Assembly (NCBI GenBank): GCA_963746605.1
Contig: CAVVCH010000045.1
Span: forward strand, 62,001 to 126,000
DNA length: 64,000 bases
Direction of reading: 5' to 3'
Source: CAVQSS01 sp963746605
Lineage (GTDB): Bacteria; Desulfobacterota; RBG-13-43-22
Positions 9,718 through 20,357 of this stretch are shown piece after piece. The notes beneath the pieces are model-generated. The model did not search any database. It saw only the letters and a program-made list of their open reading frames with translations, and had not been told where the DNA came from. Each line of letters begins with the position of its first letter. The stretch's first letter is position 1. A program made the position numbers and the translations under genes.

Positions 9718-9974
9718 GCCTGCTCTCCTTTCTATCCTGGGCCCACGGGGCCTGTTTTTCTCTCTGTTTACTTCAAAAAACAGGCCAAAGGAAAATGGCA
9801 CTAAATGCCTAAAAAAATAACGTGAAGGGGGAAATCGGAAACAGACTGATCACTGCGGTGAGAATAAAGTTCACTTTTTAGGCCATGGTTTTCCGTCGTC
9901 CCGGATTGGATAAGCCTACTTCGGAAACTATTAAGCTAAGAGGACCCATAAACCACCCATAAACCTTGGTCTTC

Positions 9975-10035
9975 CCCTCCCCTGGAGGGAGGGGACTTCG
10001 TCGTGAGCTCAGTCGAACGATTAAGGGTGGGGGGA
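9975..10035. repeat. Palindromic CCCCTCCCC/GGGGAGGGG repeat
   Basis: CCCCTCCCCTGGAGGGAGGGG forms a compact hairpin, followed by TCGTGAGCTCAGTCGAACG, a sequence type recurring in dispersed intergenic repeats. It directly precedes the XPF-like nuclease gene. Confidence 0.4.
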
Positions 10036-10107
10036 ACAGTGGTTTCCATCTTTTCTCAGACATCCGGCGCGGAGAAGCTGGCCTTAATCTTGCTCTCCGT
10101 AATAATA

Positions 10108-10800
10108 ATGAAGATTCGAATAGATTATCGAGAAAAGGCCTCCGGCCTTATTGATCTGCTCCAGGAGGCGGAACTTATTCTTGAAGTGGGCCAAGTCCCT
10201 TATGGGGATTATATTATCAATGAAACGATCACGATTGAAAGGAAGGTCGCCAGAGACTTTCTGATTTCCATTATTGACGATCGGTTGTTCAAACAGCTCT
10301 CCAACCTGAAAAAACATTGTTCACGCCCCCTGCTGCTGATCGAGGGCAATCCCTATGAAACCGACCTGGCTTTTGATCCCCAGGCGATCAAGGGGGCACT
10401 TTTATCCACCCAGGCAATCTGGTATGTTCCCGTCATTTTCTCCAACTCCAAAGAAGAGACCAGGGATATTTTTCTAATGCTGGGACGACAGGAGGAAAGC
10501 GGCCAGGACGTAGTTCCTCTACGCGGAGGCTATCGGCCGAAAAGGCTGAAATCGAGGCAATTATTCATCCTCCAAGGATTCCCCCAAGTGGGGCCCACAA
10601 TGGCCAAGAGGCTGCTGGAGCATTTTGGTTCCGTTGCCAAAATTATGAACGCCACCATTAGCGAATTGATGCGCGTGGGGGGGATAGGCCGGATTTCCGC
10701 CGAATCCATCCGAGCCGTTTTGGATGAAGAAATAGAAACCAGCTCTTCCCAAACCGGGGAGACGGTGAGGAAAAGGCTTGGGAGCTCTTACCAAGGGTGA
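10108..10800 (+). CDS. ERCC4-domain nuclease with HhH tail (XPF/Mus81-like)
   Basis: Starting at ATG 10108 the protein is 230 residues. Residues 1-140 form an ERCC4 nuclease domain: RIDYREKASG, PYGDYIIN, then ITIERKVARDFLISIIDDRL, which contains the ERKxxxD active-site signature of XPF-family structure-specific endonucleases. Residues 155-220 contain tandem helix-hairpin-helix motifs (LQGFPQVGPTMAKRLLEHFG and MRVGGIGRISAESI). This resembles archaeal short XPF or the C-terminal half of Hef, without a helicase. Such proteins are sporadic in bacteria. The open frame begins further upstream (10003) in repeat sequence, but the conserved part starts at 10108. Probable role: cleavage of branched DNA in repair; inferred from family only. 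Confidence 0.8.
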   Translation: MKIRIDYREKASGLIDLLQEAELILEVGQVPYGDYIINETITIERKVARDFLISIIDDRLFKQLSNLKKHCSRPLLLIEGNPYETDLAFDPQAIKGALLSTQAIWYVPVIFSNSKEETRDIFLMLGRQEESGQDVVPLRGGYRPKRLKSRQLFILQGFPQVGPTMAKRLLEHFGSVAKIMNATISELMRVGGIGRISAESIRAVLDEEIETSSSQTGETVRKRLGSSYQG

Positions 10801-11359
10801 TCTTACTTAACCAAAAATAGGATGATTCTCGCTGTACTAAAGTCCGTCATGGAAGGCCTTGGCCGAATGATTATAGTGTCACTGCCTTTTGATCTACTTC
10901 TTTTTCAGGGCCCTCAACTCGGCGGAATGTCTTATCTCAAGAGAATAGACCGTTCGCGCAGTGTCCTTCGGGTGTGACCATTCCGTTCTGAACATCGTAA
11001 GATCCCTTGATGCCAGATGCGTTGTCTCTAAGCGGGGTCACCCCTTAATTAAATCCGAGCGACCGATTTTTGTTAAAAAACTAAATTAAATTAGATGGAT
11101 AGCGTTGAAATAGCACAATTTTTTTTATTTCGACGTGAGAAAATATCGACTGAAAATCATAGAATCATAGTTCAATCCTACAGAGATCTCCCTACACGAC
11201 CCGGCAGACCTTGGTCAATTTTTTCAAACCTTTAAGGAATTGACTATAGGCGCTAAAAAAGTTAAACTAATTATTTAATAAGTTGATGCCCATAAAGCCA
11301 GCGAAGGCATCCTTCCTATCCCAGCCGGAAATAGGGCATAAAAAGGAGAAGGGTTTATT
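10801..11359. other. Intergenic region, mostly featureless
   Basis: About 560 bases between the ERCC4 nuclease and argS. One short minus-strand reading frame with coding-like composition is noted separately (10894-10995). The rest, increasingly AT-rich towards argS, shows no recognisable gene or repeat and presumably holds the argS promoter. Confidence 0.4.
10894..10995 (-). CDS. Possible 33-residue peptide or gene remnant
   Basis: ATG 10995 opens MFRTEWSHPKDTARTVYSLE and IRHSAELRALKKK. The frame extends upstream without stop for about 14 more codons. The composition looks like real protein, with no clear ribosome binding site. I do not recognise it; it could be a remnant of a larger gene. 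Confidence 0.25.
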   Translation of the reverse strand: MFRTEWSHPKDTARTVYSLEIRHSAELRALKKK

Positions 11360-13009
11360 TTGCGTGAGCAACTGGTTGAACTGATCCGGAACGCGTTAAA
11401 GCAGATCGGCGGTCCGGGGGACCGGGAGTCCCTGGAAACCGTTCCGGTGCTTTTTTCCATACCCAAGAATGAACAGTACGGCGATTATGCCACTAACGTG
11501 GCCATGGGTTTGGCCAAGGTCCTGAAACGATCGCCTTTGCAAATCGCCGAGGAACTCGTCCGGCAAATCCCTGCCCACCTGACCTGGCTGGACCGGGTGG
11601 AGGTGGCCAAACCCGGGTTTATCAATTTTTACCTGAAGGATCACGCCTTCCAGGAAACCCTGCCGCTCATCATCCGGGCCGGGGCCACTTTTGGTCAAGC
11701 CACCTGGGGAGCGGGACAAAAGATCCAGGTGGAATTCGTGAGCGCCAATCCCACCGGGCCCCTACATATCGGGCACGGCCGGGGGGCGGCCCTGGGCGGG
11801 GCCTTGGCCAACCTCTTGCGGGCTACCGGGCACACGGTGGAGACCGAGTATTACCTGAACGATGTGGGAACCCAGATGGAAACGCTGGGCCGTTCCATCC
11901 AGACCCGGGCCCGAGAATTGAACGGGGAGTCGGTGGAATTCCCGGAAAACTGTTATCAAGGGGAGTATATTAGAGATATCGCCCGGGAGATTATCCGGGG
12001 AAAAAAGGATTGGGCCGAAGCGGATCTGGCCTATTTTTCTCAGCAGGGCCGGGAAAAAATCCTGACCGGGATTAAAGAGGACCTGGAGATCTTTGGCATC
12101 CCTTTCGACTGCTGGTTCAGCGAAGAATCTCTTTATAAGCAGGGTCTGGTCGATGAGCTGATTCGGGAGATGCAGGACCAAGGATTGTTTTATCAGAAAG
12201 ACGGCGCCCTGTGGTTCAAAAGCAGCACCTTCGGAGACGAAAAAGACCGGGTCGTCGTCCGCTCCAACGGGGCCAAGACCTACTTCGCCTCGGATATCAC
12301 CTATCACCTTCAGAAATTCAACCGGGGCTTCGACCGGGTCATCGATATCTGGGGAGCGGATCACCACGGGTATGTCCCCCGGATCAAGGCGGCCCTGAAA
12401 AGCCGTCAGATCGATCCCGAACGCTTGACCGTGGTCCTGGTTCAACTGGTCAATCTCCTCCGGGAGGGAAAACCGGTGGCCATGTCCACCCGGGCCGGTG
12501 AATTTGTCACCTTGCGGGAAGTGATCGACGAAGTGGGCAAAAACGCCGCCCGCTATATCTTCTTGACCCGACGGTCCGACAGCCCCTTGGATTTTGACCT
12601 GGAAGTCGCCAAGAAGCAAGGCCTGGAAAACCCGGTCTATTACGTTCAGTACGCCCATGCCCGGGTCCAAAGTGTGCTGCGGGTCGCCGAGTCGCAAGGT
12701 CTGGACGGCAACCCGCTTGAATTCAACGGCCTGCACCGGCTGGAGTTACCCGTAGAACGGGGCCTCTGCAAACAGTTGACCGAATATCCGGAGGTCGTTT
12801 TTCAGGCCGCGCTGAACCTGGAGCCTCACCGCCTGACCGCCTACTTAGGTGAACTGGCCGGGACGTTCCACCCTTATTACAACCATCACCGGTTTATCAG
12901 CGATGACCTGGAATTAACCCAGGCCCGACTCCTGTTGGCTAAAGCCACCGGCGTGGTAATCAAAAATGCCCTGCTTATTTTGGGGGTGGAAGCCCCGGAT
13001 AAAATGTAG
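11360..13009 (+). CDS. argS: Arginyl-tRNA synthetase
   Basis: Class I synthetase of 549 residues, full length. An N-terminal ArgRS additional domain is followed by the HIGH signature (SANPTGPLHIGHGRGAALG, about residue 130), the MSTRAGEF segment in place of KMSKS (typical for ArgRS), and a C-terminal DALR anticodon-binding domain starting near YVQYAHARVQSVLR. The start is TTG 11360 (MREQLVELIRNALK), preceded by an AAGGAG site. Followed by the SPOR-domain gene, which may be in the same transcript. Confidence 0.95.
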   Translation: MREQLVELIRNALKQIGGPGDRESLETVPVLFSIPKNEQYGDYATNVAMGLAKVLKRSPLQIAEELVRQIPAHLTWLDRVEVAKPGFINFYLKDHAFQETLPLIIRAGATFGQATWGAGQKIQVEFVSANPTGPLHIGHGRGAALGGALANLLRATGHTVETEYYLNDVGTQMETLGRSIQTRARELNGESVEFPENCYQGEYIRDIAREIIRGKKDWAEADLAYFSQQGREKILTGIKEDLEIFGIPFDCWFSEESLYKQGLVDELIREMQDQGLFYQKDGALWFKSSTFGDEKDRVVVRSNGAKTYFASDITYHLQKFNRGFDRVIDIWGADHHGYVPRIKAALKSRQIDPERLTVVLVQLVNLLREGKPVAMSTRAGEFVTLREVIDEVGKNAARYIFLTRRSDSPLDFDLEVAKKQGLENPVYYVQYAHARVQSVLRVAESQGLDGNPLEFNGLHRLELPVERGLCKQLTEYPEVVFQAALNLEPHRLTAYLGELAGTFHPYYNHHRFISDDLELTQARLLLAKATGVVIKNALLILGVEAPDKM

Positions 13010-13063
13010 GTAACATCGCGCGGCTTTCTATCCGCATTTTCTTTATTAGGAGAATTACCGATC

Positions 13064-13910
13064 ATGACCCAACCGCAACCCTATAACCGCCGCAAGCGCT
13101 TTTTTATCGAGATGAGCCGGACCCAATTGCTGGTCAGCATTGCCGCGGTTTTATTCGTCCTGTCCTGGGTCTTCATCCTGGGCATTATCGTCGGCCGGGG
13201 GATCGTCGCCGATACGATCACCAAGGCCATGCAGAACCAGGTTCAGAAACTGCAGCAGGAGAAAAAGGCGCTCATGGATAAATACCTGGGGGCCGAGCAG
13301 GAAAAAACGGCTGCCTCCGAAAAGATCCTGAAACCCCAACTGGATTTTTACGATAACCTGTCCAAAAAAAACCAGGAACCCCTGGTCATGAAGGTGCCCC
13401 AGCCGACCCTTCCTCCGAAGACCACGGCTCTGCCGGAAACCAAAGCCTTAGCGGAGGCGCCGAAAACGTCGGAAACCCAACAACCTCCATCGCCCAAGGC
13501 CGCGGAAAGGGCGGGAAGCCAGGCGCCGGCCCTTCACCCCCAGGAAAAAAAGATGCCGGAGCCGCCCAAGGCCGTCGCACCTAAATCCGCGGAACCGGTT
13601 GCCGCCAAGGCCGCCGGCCCCGGTGGAGAAGAAGAGTACCGAGCCGCTCAAGGCCGCCACACCGCCAACCGGAGACTTCGTGATTCAACTAGGCGCTTAT
13701 CGGGAAGAGGCGACGGCGCAGACGGTTATCGAGCGTTTATCCGGGAAAGGGTATCAGGCCCAGATACCGGCTAAAGATCTTCCCGCCAAAGGCGGTAAAT
13801 GGTACAGGGTGAGGATCGGCGCCTTCAAGAACCGGGAGGAAGCGGAAAAAATGGCCCAACGGCTGGCCCATGACGGCTTCCAGTCCATCGTCATAGGCAG
13901 TAAGAATTAG
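13064..13910 (+). CDS. SPOR-domain cell envelope protein (frameshifted)
   Basis: The N-terminus is cytoplasmic and basic, followed by one transmembrane helix (LLVSIAAVLFVLSWVFILGI), a short coiled coil (about residues 55-90) and a long Ala/Pro/Lys linker. The frame breaks in a CCCC run at 13618-13621; removing one C joins the linker (AAGPVEKKSTEPLKAA) to a complete SPOR domain (GDFVIQLGAYREEATAQTVI ... WYRVRIGAFKNREEAE). SPOR domains bind denuded septal peptidoglycan, so a division or envelope role is expected. Total about 281 residues. Followed after 14 bases by the acetyltransferase gene. Confidence 0.85.
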
Positions 13911-13924
13911 AGGGGCGGGCATCC

Positions 13925-14380
13925 ATGATCCGGAAGGCCATCATGAACGATGTGAAGCCCATCCAGAAACTGCTGGAACATTACGGTCAACGGGGACAAC
14001 TCCTGCCCCGATCGCTCAGTGAGCTGTACAGTTATCTTCGTGATTTTTACGTCTATGTTCCGGAGGGAGAAGACCAGCCCCGGGGAAATTGTGCCCTGCA
14101 CTTATGTTGGGAAGATCTGTCCGAGATTAAATCCCTGGCCGTGGATGAATCCTACGCCGGTCAAGGCGCCGGGTCGCGGTTGGTGGAAGCCTGCGTCTCC
14201 GAAGCCATTACCCTGGGCGTATATAAGATATTCGCCCTGACCTACCGGGTGTCGTTTTTCACCCGTCTGGGTTTTAAAGTGGTCGACAAGAGTCTACTCC
14301 CCCACAAAATTTGGGCCGATTGCCTCCAGTGTGTAAAATTTCCTTCCTGCGATGAGATCGCGGTGCTTTTGGAAGTCTGA
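13925..14380 (+). CDS. N-acetyltransferase, short ArgA-type (N-acetylglutamate synthase)
   Basis: A GNAT protein of 151 residues beginning MIRKAIMNDVKPIQKLL. The acetyl-CoA loop is SYAGQGAGSRLVEACVSEA, and the C-terminal segment LPHKIWADCLQCVKFPSCDE is characteristic of short, kinase-less N-acetylglutamate synthases. These make N-acetylglutamate for arginine synthesis. The presence of argJ at 17236, which recycles the acetyl group, supports the assignment. Start ATG 13925 has a GGGGCGGG-type site. Confidence 0.8.
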   Translation: MIRKAIMNDVKPIQKLLEHYGQRGQLLPRSLSELYSYLRDFYVYVPEGEDQPRGNCALHLCWEDLSEIKSLAVDESYAGQGAGSRLVEACVSEAITLGVYKIFALTYRVSFFTRLGFKVVDKSLLPHKIWADCLQCVKFPSCDEIAVLLEV

Positions 14381-14479
14381 ACCCTCGGGATTCAAGGAAC
14401 ACGAGGGAACGGTCCCGAACCGTCGGCCGGCCCCTTGCCCCCTGAAACCCTTAACCCCTAACCCCTAAAAGGTTTTATT

Positions 14480-17000
14480 ATGTTTGGCTCGATCATCAAG
14501 AAAATCGTGGGCACCAAAAATGACCGCGAACTGAATCGTCTGGCGCCCATCGTCGATCACATCAACGATCTGGAACCGGAAATCAGAAAACTGGGAGACG
14601 CCCAATTAAGGGCCAAGACCTTCGAATTCAAACAACAGTTGGCCGACGGCGCGGCCCTGGACGAACTGCTCCCCGCGGCCTTTGCCGTTGCCCGGGAGGC
14701 CTCGGTCCGCGTGTTGGGAATGCGTCCCTTTGATGTGCAGGTCATCGGCGGGCTTGTCCTGCACGAAGGGAAAATTGCCGAGATGAAAACCGGTGAGGGT
14801 AAAACCCTGGCCGCCGTTCTGCCGGTGTATCTGAACGCCCTGACCGGCGAGGGAGTCCACGTGGTCACGGTCAATGATTACCTGGCCCGCCGGGACAGCC
14901 GCTGGATGGGAGACGTTTATCAATTCTTAGGCCTCAGCGTCGGGGTCATCCTCCATGACCTGGATAAAGAGGAACGGCGGAGGGCTTACGGGGCCGACGT
15001 GACCTACGGGACCAACAACGAATTCGGCTTTGATTACCTGCGCGACAATATGGAATTTTCCCTGGACGATTACGTGCAGCGCCCCTTCAATTACGCCATC
15101 GTCGACGAAGTGGACAGCATCCTCATTGATGAGGCCCGGACCCCCCTGATTATTTCCGGGTCGGCGGAAGGCTCCACCAGTCTCTACGACGACATCAACC
15201 GGATCATCCCCCGGCTGCAAAAAGAGCGGGATTATACCGTCGAGGAAAAAACGCGCACGGCCGTGCTGACCGAGGCCGGCGTGGGAACAGCCGAAAAAAT
15301 GTTGAAAGTCGACAACCTCTACGATCCCCGGAATATCCTCCTGGTTCACCACCTGAATCAAGCCCTCAAGGCCCATGCCCTCTTCAAACGGGATGTGGAC
15401 TACATCGTTAAGGACGGCGAGGTGGTCATCGTGGATGAATTCACCGGGCGTTTGATGCCCGGCCGCCGCTACAGTGAAGGCCTGCACCAGGCCCTGGAAG
15501 CCAAGGAAGGGGTGAAAGTGGAAAATGAAAACCAGACCCTGGCCACCATCACCTTCCAGAATTATTTCCGCATGTACAAGAAACTGGCCGGCATGACCGG
15601 TACGGCGGATACCGAAGCCCCGGAATTCAATAAAATCTACAAATTGGACGTGATGGTCATCCCTACCCACCAGAAAATGATCCGGACGGATTATCCCGAC
15701 GTCATTTACCGCAATGAGGCGGAAAAATTCAAGGCCGTGGTGGAGGAGATCAAGGAACTGCATGCCAAGGGGCAGCCGGTCCTGGTGGGGACCATTTCCA
15801 TCGAGAAATCCGAGCGCCTTTCCAAGGCTATTGCCCGGGAAGGGGTCAAGCACTCGGTGTTAAACGCCAAAAACCACGCTCTGGAGGCCGAAATCGTTTC
15901 CCAGGCCGGACAGAAGGACGTCGTAACCATTTCGACCAACATGGCCGGGCGCGGTACGGACATCGTCCTGGGCGAAGGGGTCACCGCCCTGGGAGGCCTG
16001 CATATTCTGGGGACCGAGCGGCACGAATCCCGGCGCATCGACAATCAGTTGCGCGGCCGGTCGGGACGGCAGGGGGACCCGGGCAGTTCCCGTTTTTACC
16101 TGTCCCTGGAAGACGACCTGCTGCGCATCTTCGGCTCCGACCGTATCGCCGGATTGATGGACAAAATGGGCATGTCCGAGGGTGAGCCCATTGAACACCA
16201 GTTGATCAGCAAGGCCATTGAAAACGCCCAGCGCCGGGTGGAAGGGCACAACTTTGAAATCAGAAAACACCTGCTGGATTTCGACAATGTGATGAATCAA
16301 CAGCGGGAAGTCATCTACGAGCAACGGCGAACTGTCCTGGAAGGACACGACCTCCGGGAGACCATCCAGGAAATGAACCGCGAACTGGTCGACGCGCGTC
16401 CTGGATACCTTTCTGGATGAAAAGGTCCCGCCCGAAGAATGGGACTTAAAGACCATGAAAGACAAGCTGTTTTCGCAATTCAACCTGCACTTGAATCTCG
16501 ACGCCCGGCCGATCCCCGAGGCGGAGGAACTGCGGGAGACCATCCAGGAACAGGTCTGGAACCGGTACCTGCAAAAGGTGGAAGCCATCGGCCCCGAGGT
16601 CATGGCCTCCCTGGAGCAAATGGTCATGCTCCAGACCATCGATACCGCCTGGAAGGATCATCTCCTGAGCATGGACCACCTGAAGGAAGGGATCGGCCTT
16701 CGGGGCTATGGCCAACGGGACCCGCTCAGGGAATATCAACGAGAAGGCTATGAGATGTTCGTGGAGCTGATTGAACGAATTAAGGAACAGACCGTTGCCA
16801 ACCTGATGCGCGTGCAATTGGCCCGGGAAGAAGACGTGGAGGCCTTAACCGCTCCCCAGGAACGGCCTGTTTTTTTCAGCCACGGAGGCGATGAAGGCCC
16901 CGCCCCCAAAAAACGGGAAAGCAAAAAGATCGGCCGCAACGATCCCTGCACTTGCGGCAGCGGCAAGAAGTATAAAAAATGCTGCGGCCGCAACAAGTAA
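14480..17000 (+). CDS. secA: Preprotein translocase ATPase SecA (one frameshift)
   Basis: Motor of the Sec pathway. The first part begins MFGSIIKKIVGTKNDRELNR. Walker A is MKTGEGKT, and the DEAD-like box is IVDEVDSILIDEARTPLIIS. Helicase motif VI is in RIDNQLRGRSGRQGDPGSS. The frame breaks at about 16398; deleting one C restores VDAVLDTFLDEKVPPEEW and the helical scaffold. The C-terminus carries the zinc-binding CTCGSGKKYKKCC. Total about 840 residues, normal length. An essential gene, so an assembly indel is the likely cause. Confidence 0.95.
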
Positions 17001-17083
17001 TCGTTTTTCGAAAGGCGGCCTTGTTGCTATCTTATTAATGGTTTCATCATTGGGGCCACATGAGGAAGTATACGTAGCTTTTT

Positions 17084-17162
17084 CCTGGACCCCGGCTTTC
17101 GCCGGGGTGACGACTCGCAGCCGATATCTCCCACCGTCATTCCGGCGAAAGCCGGAATCCAG
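17084..17162. repeat. Paired REP-like repeats (CCGGCTTTCGCCGG)
   Basis: CCTGGACCCCGGCTTTCGCCGGGGTGACG and, in inverted orientation, GTCATTCCGGCGAAAGCCGG followed by AATCCAG. Each arm is itself palindromic. This is a widespread intergenic repeat type in proteobacterial genomes. Located between secA and argJ. Confidence 0.7.
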
Positions 17163-17235
17163 ACCTCGTGTGGTGTTGTTTCCATAAAGAGCCCCTTAAT
17201 GTTACTCCCCATCGAAAGTAACCGGAGAGAACGCC

Positions 17236-18438
17236 ATGAAGGATAACATTTTTCAAGTAAAGGGTTTTCTGGCAGCCACGGCCAAGGCCCAGGTAAAAAA
17301 GGGGACCGACCGGGAGGACCTGGGGTTAGTTGTTTCCAGTGCTCCGGCGGCGGTGGCCGGTGTCTTCACCCAAAATCAAGTCAAAGCCGCTTCCATCCTC
17401 GTCAATCAGGAAAGGATCGTCTCCGGACAGGGCCGGGCCATCCTGGTCAACAGCGGCAACGCCAATGCCTGTACGGGGGAGCAGGGTCTCAAGGACACCC
17501 GCTTCTTGACCCGAATGATTTCAGAGAGTCTGGGCTTGCCCGAAAATCAGGTATTCATGGCCTCCACCGGCGTTATCGGTCAGCCTTTGCCGATTAAACG
17601 AATGGCTCGATCGCTCCCTTTTTTGGTGGAGGGGCTGAACGAAAATAATCTTCCGGCCGTTGCCCAGGCGATCATGACCACCGATACCTTTCCGAAGATC
17701 GAATCCTGGGAAGTGCCGCTGGGGAAAACCCGCTGCCGATTGCTCGGGATCGCCAAAGGGGCCGGTATGATCGAGCCCCATCTGGCCACCATGCTGGGCT
17801 TCGTGTTGACCGACGCGGCTGTGGCGCCGACCTTGTTGAACGAAATGCTCCGGGAAGGCGCCGACCGCTCCTTTAATTCCATTACCGTGGACGGCGATAC
17901 CAGCACCAATGATCTGCTGCTGATAATGGCCAACGGCCTGGCCGGGAATCCAACACTGGAGGACCGGAAAAGCGCCGGCGCCAAAGCCTTCAAAAAGGCC
18001 CTGGATCAACTGCTGCTGGACCTGGCCAAAATGATCGTCCGGGACGGTGAAGGGGCTACCAAAGAAGTCACGGTGCTCATCAAAGGCGCCAGGACCGTGG
18101 AGGAAGCCCGAACCCTGGGTTTTACCGTGGCCAATTCGCCGCTGGTAAAGACCGCCCTTTTCGGAGAGGACGCCAACTGGGGCCGGATTCTGGCCGCCCT
18201 GGGGCGCGCCGGGGTCCCCTTTGATCCGGCCCAAGTCGATATCTTTTTTGGTTCGGTTCCCATGGTAAAAAATGGCCTGGGTCTGGGACCGGATCAGGAG
18301 ATTCCGGCCTCCCGGATCCTCAAGAAAAAAGCCTTGACCATTACCGTAGACCTGCACCAGGGGCGAGCAAGAGCGGCGATCTACACCTGCGACCTGTCGC
18401 TGGATTACATCCGGATCAATGCCGATTATCGAACATAA
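17236..18438 (+). CDS. argJ: Glutamate N-acetyltransferase / amino-acid acetyltransferase
   Basis: ArgJ, 400 residues, transfers acetyl from N-acetylornithine to glutamate in the cyclic arginine pathway. Conserved features: ILVNSGNANACTGEQG, MASTGVIGQPL, and the autocleavage site in KGAGMIEPHLATMLGFVLTD, where the Thr after A becomes the nucleophile of the beta chain. The C-terminal half has NSITVDGDTSTNDLLLIMAN and FGEDANWGRILAALGR. Complete at both ends. With the short ArgA-like acetyltransferase nearby it suggests a recycling arginine pathway. Confidence 0.96.
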   Translation: MKDNIFQVKGFLAATAKAQVKKGTDREDLGLVVSSAPAAVAGVFTQNQVKAASILVNQERIVSGQGRAILVNSGNANACTGEQGLKDTRFLTRMISESLGLPENQVFMASTGVIGQPLPIKRMARSLPFLVEGLNENNLPAVAQAIMTTDTFPKIESWEVPLGKTRCRLLGIAKGAGMIEPHLATMLGFVLTDAAVAPTLLNEMLREGADRSFNSITVDGDTSTNDLLLIMANGLAGNPTLEDRKSAGAKAFKKALDQLLLDLAKMIVRDGEGATKEVTVLIKGARTVEEARTLGFTVANSPLVKTALFGEDANWGRILAALGRAGVPFDPAQVDIFFGSVPMVKNGLGLGPDQEIPASRILKKKALTITVDLHQGRARAAIYTCDLSLDYIRINADYRT

Positions 18439-18588
18439 AACGCGGAGCGCAGAGCGCAAGGCGCAGGGCGTAAAAAGCGCAGGTATATCGCTCGAATCCG
18501 CGGATTTCCCCAACACCCCACCCCGCCTGCGGGAAATGGAACCTTAAAGAACGGCCTAAGCCTTATAAGAAGCTTTGAGCTACTTCCG

Positions 18589-20331
18589 ATGGTCTTTCCC
18601 AGAAAATTCTCCATGACTCCCAAGAAACTTAAAAAAATAATACGTGCCGCCCGGGGAGAAATCCCGGCCGACCTGGTCCTTCAAGGCGGACGGGTGGTCA
18701 ACGTCTTCACCTGTGAAATCATGGAAACCGATGTGGCCCTGGCCGAAGGGACCATCGTGGGCCTGGGCGCCTACGAGGGGCAAGAGGTCTTTGATTGCCG
18801 GCGCCGGTTCATCGTCCCCGGGTTTATCGACGGCCATCTTCACGTGGAAAGCACCCTGCTTACTCCGGCCCATCTAGCCTCGGTCCTCTTGCCCCTGGGA
18901 ACGACTACGGTGATTTCCGACCCCCATGAGATCGCCAATGTGCTGGGCCTGCGGGGAATCGACTTTATGCTGCAGGACAGCGCCGACCTGCCCCTGCAAT
19001 ATTACTGGATGGCCCCTTCCTGCGTCCCGGCCACCTCTTTGGAAACCGCCGGGGCTGTTCTGGGAAAGAAAGACCTGCTCCCGTTACGCCGCCATCCCCG
19101 GGTTCTGGGTCTGGGGGAAATGATGAATTTCCCCGGGGTGATCCGGCAGGATCCGGCGGTTTTAGAAAAATTGATCGCCTTCCGGAATGGAATCATTGAC
19201 GGCCATGCCCCCCTGCTGACGGGCAAAGACCTGTGCGCCTATCGGGCCGGCGGTCCCCGCTCCGATCACGAATGCACCCGCCTTTCCGAAGCCAAGGAAA
19301 AATTGTCCCTGGGCCTGAAAATTATGATCCGGGAAGGTTCCTTGGCCAAAAATTTAAAAGAACTGCTGCCGCTGGTCATGACCTGCAACGCTCGAAATTT
19401 TCTCCTGGTCACCGACGACCGCCATCCGGACGACCTGGTTCGGGAAGGGCATATCAATCACCTGCTCCGGCAAGCCATCGGCCAGGGCCTCAATCCCCTG
19501 TTAGCCGTCCAGATGGCCACCCTGAACGCGGCCGAAACTTTCGGTCTCCGGGATCTGGGGGCCGTGGCCCCCGGATACCAGGCCGACCTGACCGTCTTAA
19601 AAACGATGGCCGGGATGGAAGTGGAGGCGGTCTTCAAGCGGGGAACTTTGGTCGCCCGGGATGGAGACTATATCGGGCCGTCCATCAAGACCGATTACCG
19701 GAGACAGTCGCGGACCATGTCCATAGTCAACCTGACCCCCGAGCGCTTCGAAATTCCGATTCGGGGAAATCGCGCTCACCTGATCGAAATCATCCCCGAT
19801 CAGATACTCTCCCGCCACGGCCGGGCGGAAGTCCATTCGCGCGATGGAAGACTTTGGCTTGATCCGGAGGAGGACGTGGTCCTCCTGGCCTGCGTGGAAA
19901 GGCATCATGGATCGGGTAACGTCGGTCTGGGTTTGGTGAAGGGCTTTGGTTTGCGGCAAGGGGCACTGGCCTCCTCGGTTTCCCACGACTCCCACCATAT
20001 CGTAGTCATCGGGCGTGATCCGGCGGAAATGTTTTTAGCGGTGAAGACCATCGAAGCCTTGAACGGCGGGCTGGTGGTCGTCAACGGAAGGGTGGTGACG
20101 GCCCAACTCCCCCTGCCCATCGCCGGATTGATGTCCGATCAGCCCCTAAAAACGGTGATCGAACAGAAAGACCACCTGCTAAAGGCCGCCGCCGCGACCG
20201 GCTGCCAAGCGGCTAATCCCTTTATGGCCTTGTCCTTCCTGGCCCTGCCGGTCATCCCGGAGTTGAGGATCACGGACCGGGGCCTGGTGGATGTCAACCG
20301 GATGGAAATCATCCCGCTGTTTGTCGAATGA
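18589..20331 (+). CDS. ade: Adenine deaminase
   Basis: An amidohydrolase-superfamily enzyme of 580 residues converting adenine to hypoxanthine and ammonia. Diagnostic motifs are IVPGFIDGHLHVESTLLTPA (metal-binding HxH), GTTTVISDPHEIANVLG, DGHAPLLTGKDLCAY, and LLVTDDRHPDDLVREGHINH. A C-terminal ade-specific domain follows, with SVSHDSHHIVVIGRD. The start may be ATG 18613 (MTPKKLKKIIRAARGE), which better matches family N-termini; 18589 gives eight extra residues. Confidence 0.95.
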   Translation: MVFPRKFSMTPKKLKKIIRAARGEIPADLVLQGGRVVNVFTCEIMETDVALAEGTIVGLGAYEGQEVFDCRRRFIVPGFIDGHLHVESTLLTPAHLASVLLPLGTTTVISDPHEIANVLGLRGIDFMLQDSADLPLQYYWMAPSCVPATSLETAGAVLGKKDLLPLRRHPRVLGLGEMMNFPGVIRQDPAVLEKLIAFRNGIIDGHAPLLTGKDLCAYRAGGPRSDHECTRLSEAKEKLSLGLKIMIREGSLAKNLKELLPLVMTCNARNFLLVTDDRHPDDLVREGHINHLLRQAIGQGLNPLLAVQMATLNAAETFGLRDLGAVAPGYQADLTVLKTMAGMEVEAVFKRGTLVARDGDYIGPSIKTDYRRQSRTMSIVNLTPERFEIPIRGNRAHLIEIIPDQILSRHGRAEVHSRDGRLWLDPEEDVVLLACVERHHGSGNVGLGLVKGFGLRQGALASSVSHDSHHIVVIGRDPAEMFLAVKTIEALNGGLVVVNGRVVTAQLPLPIAGLMSDQPLKTVIEQKDHLLKAAAATGCQAANPFMALSFLALPVIPELRITDRGLVDVNRMEIIPLFVE

Positions 20332-20357
20332 AAGATATTGAGGTCAACGCTGGAGAG

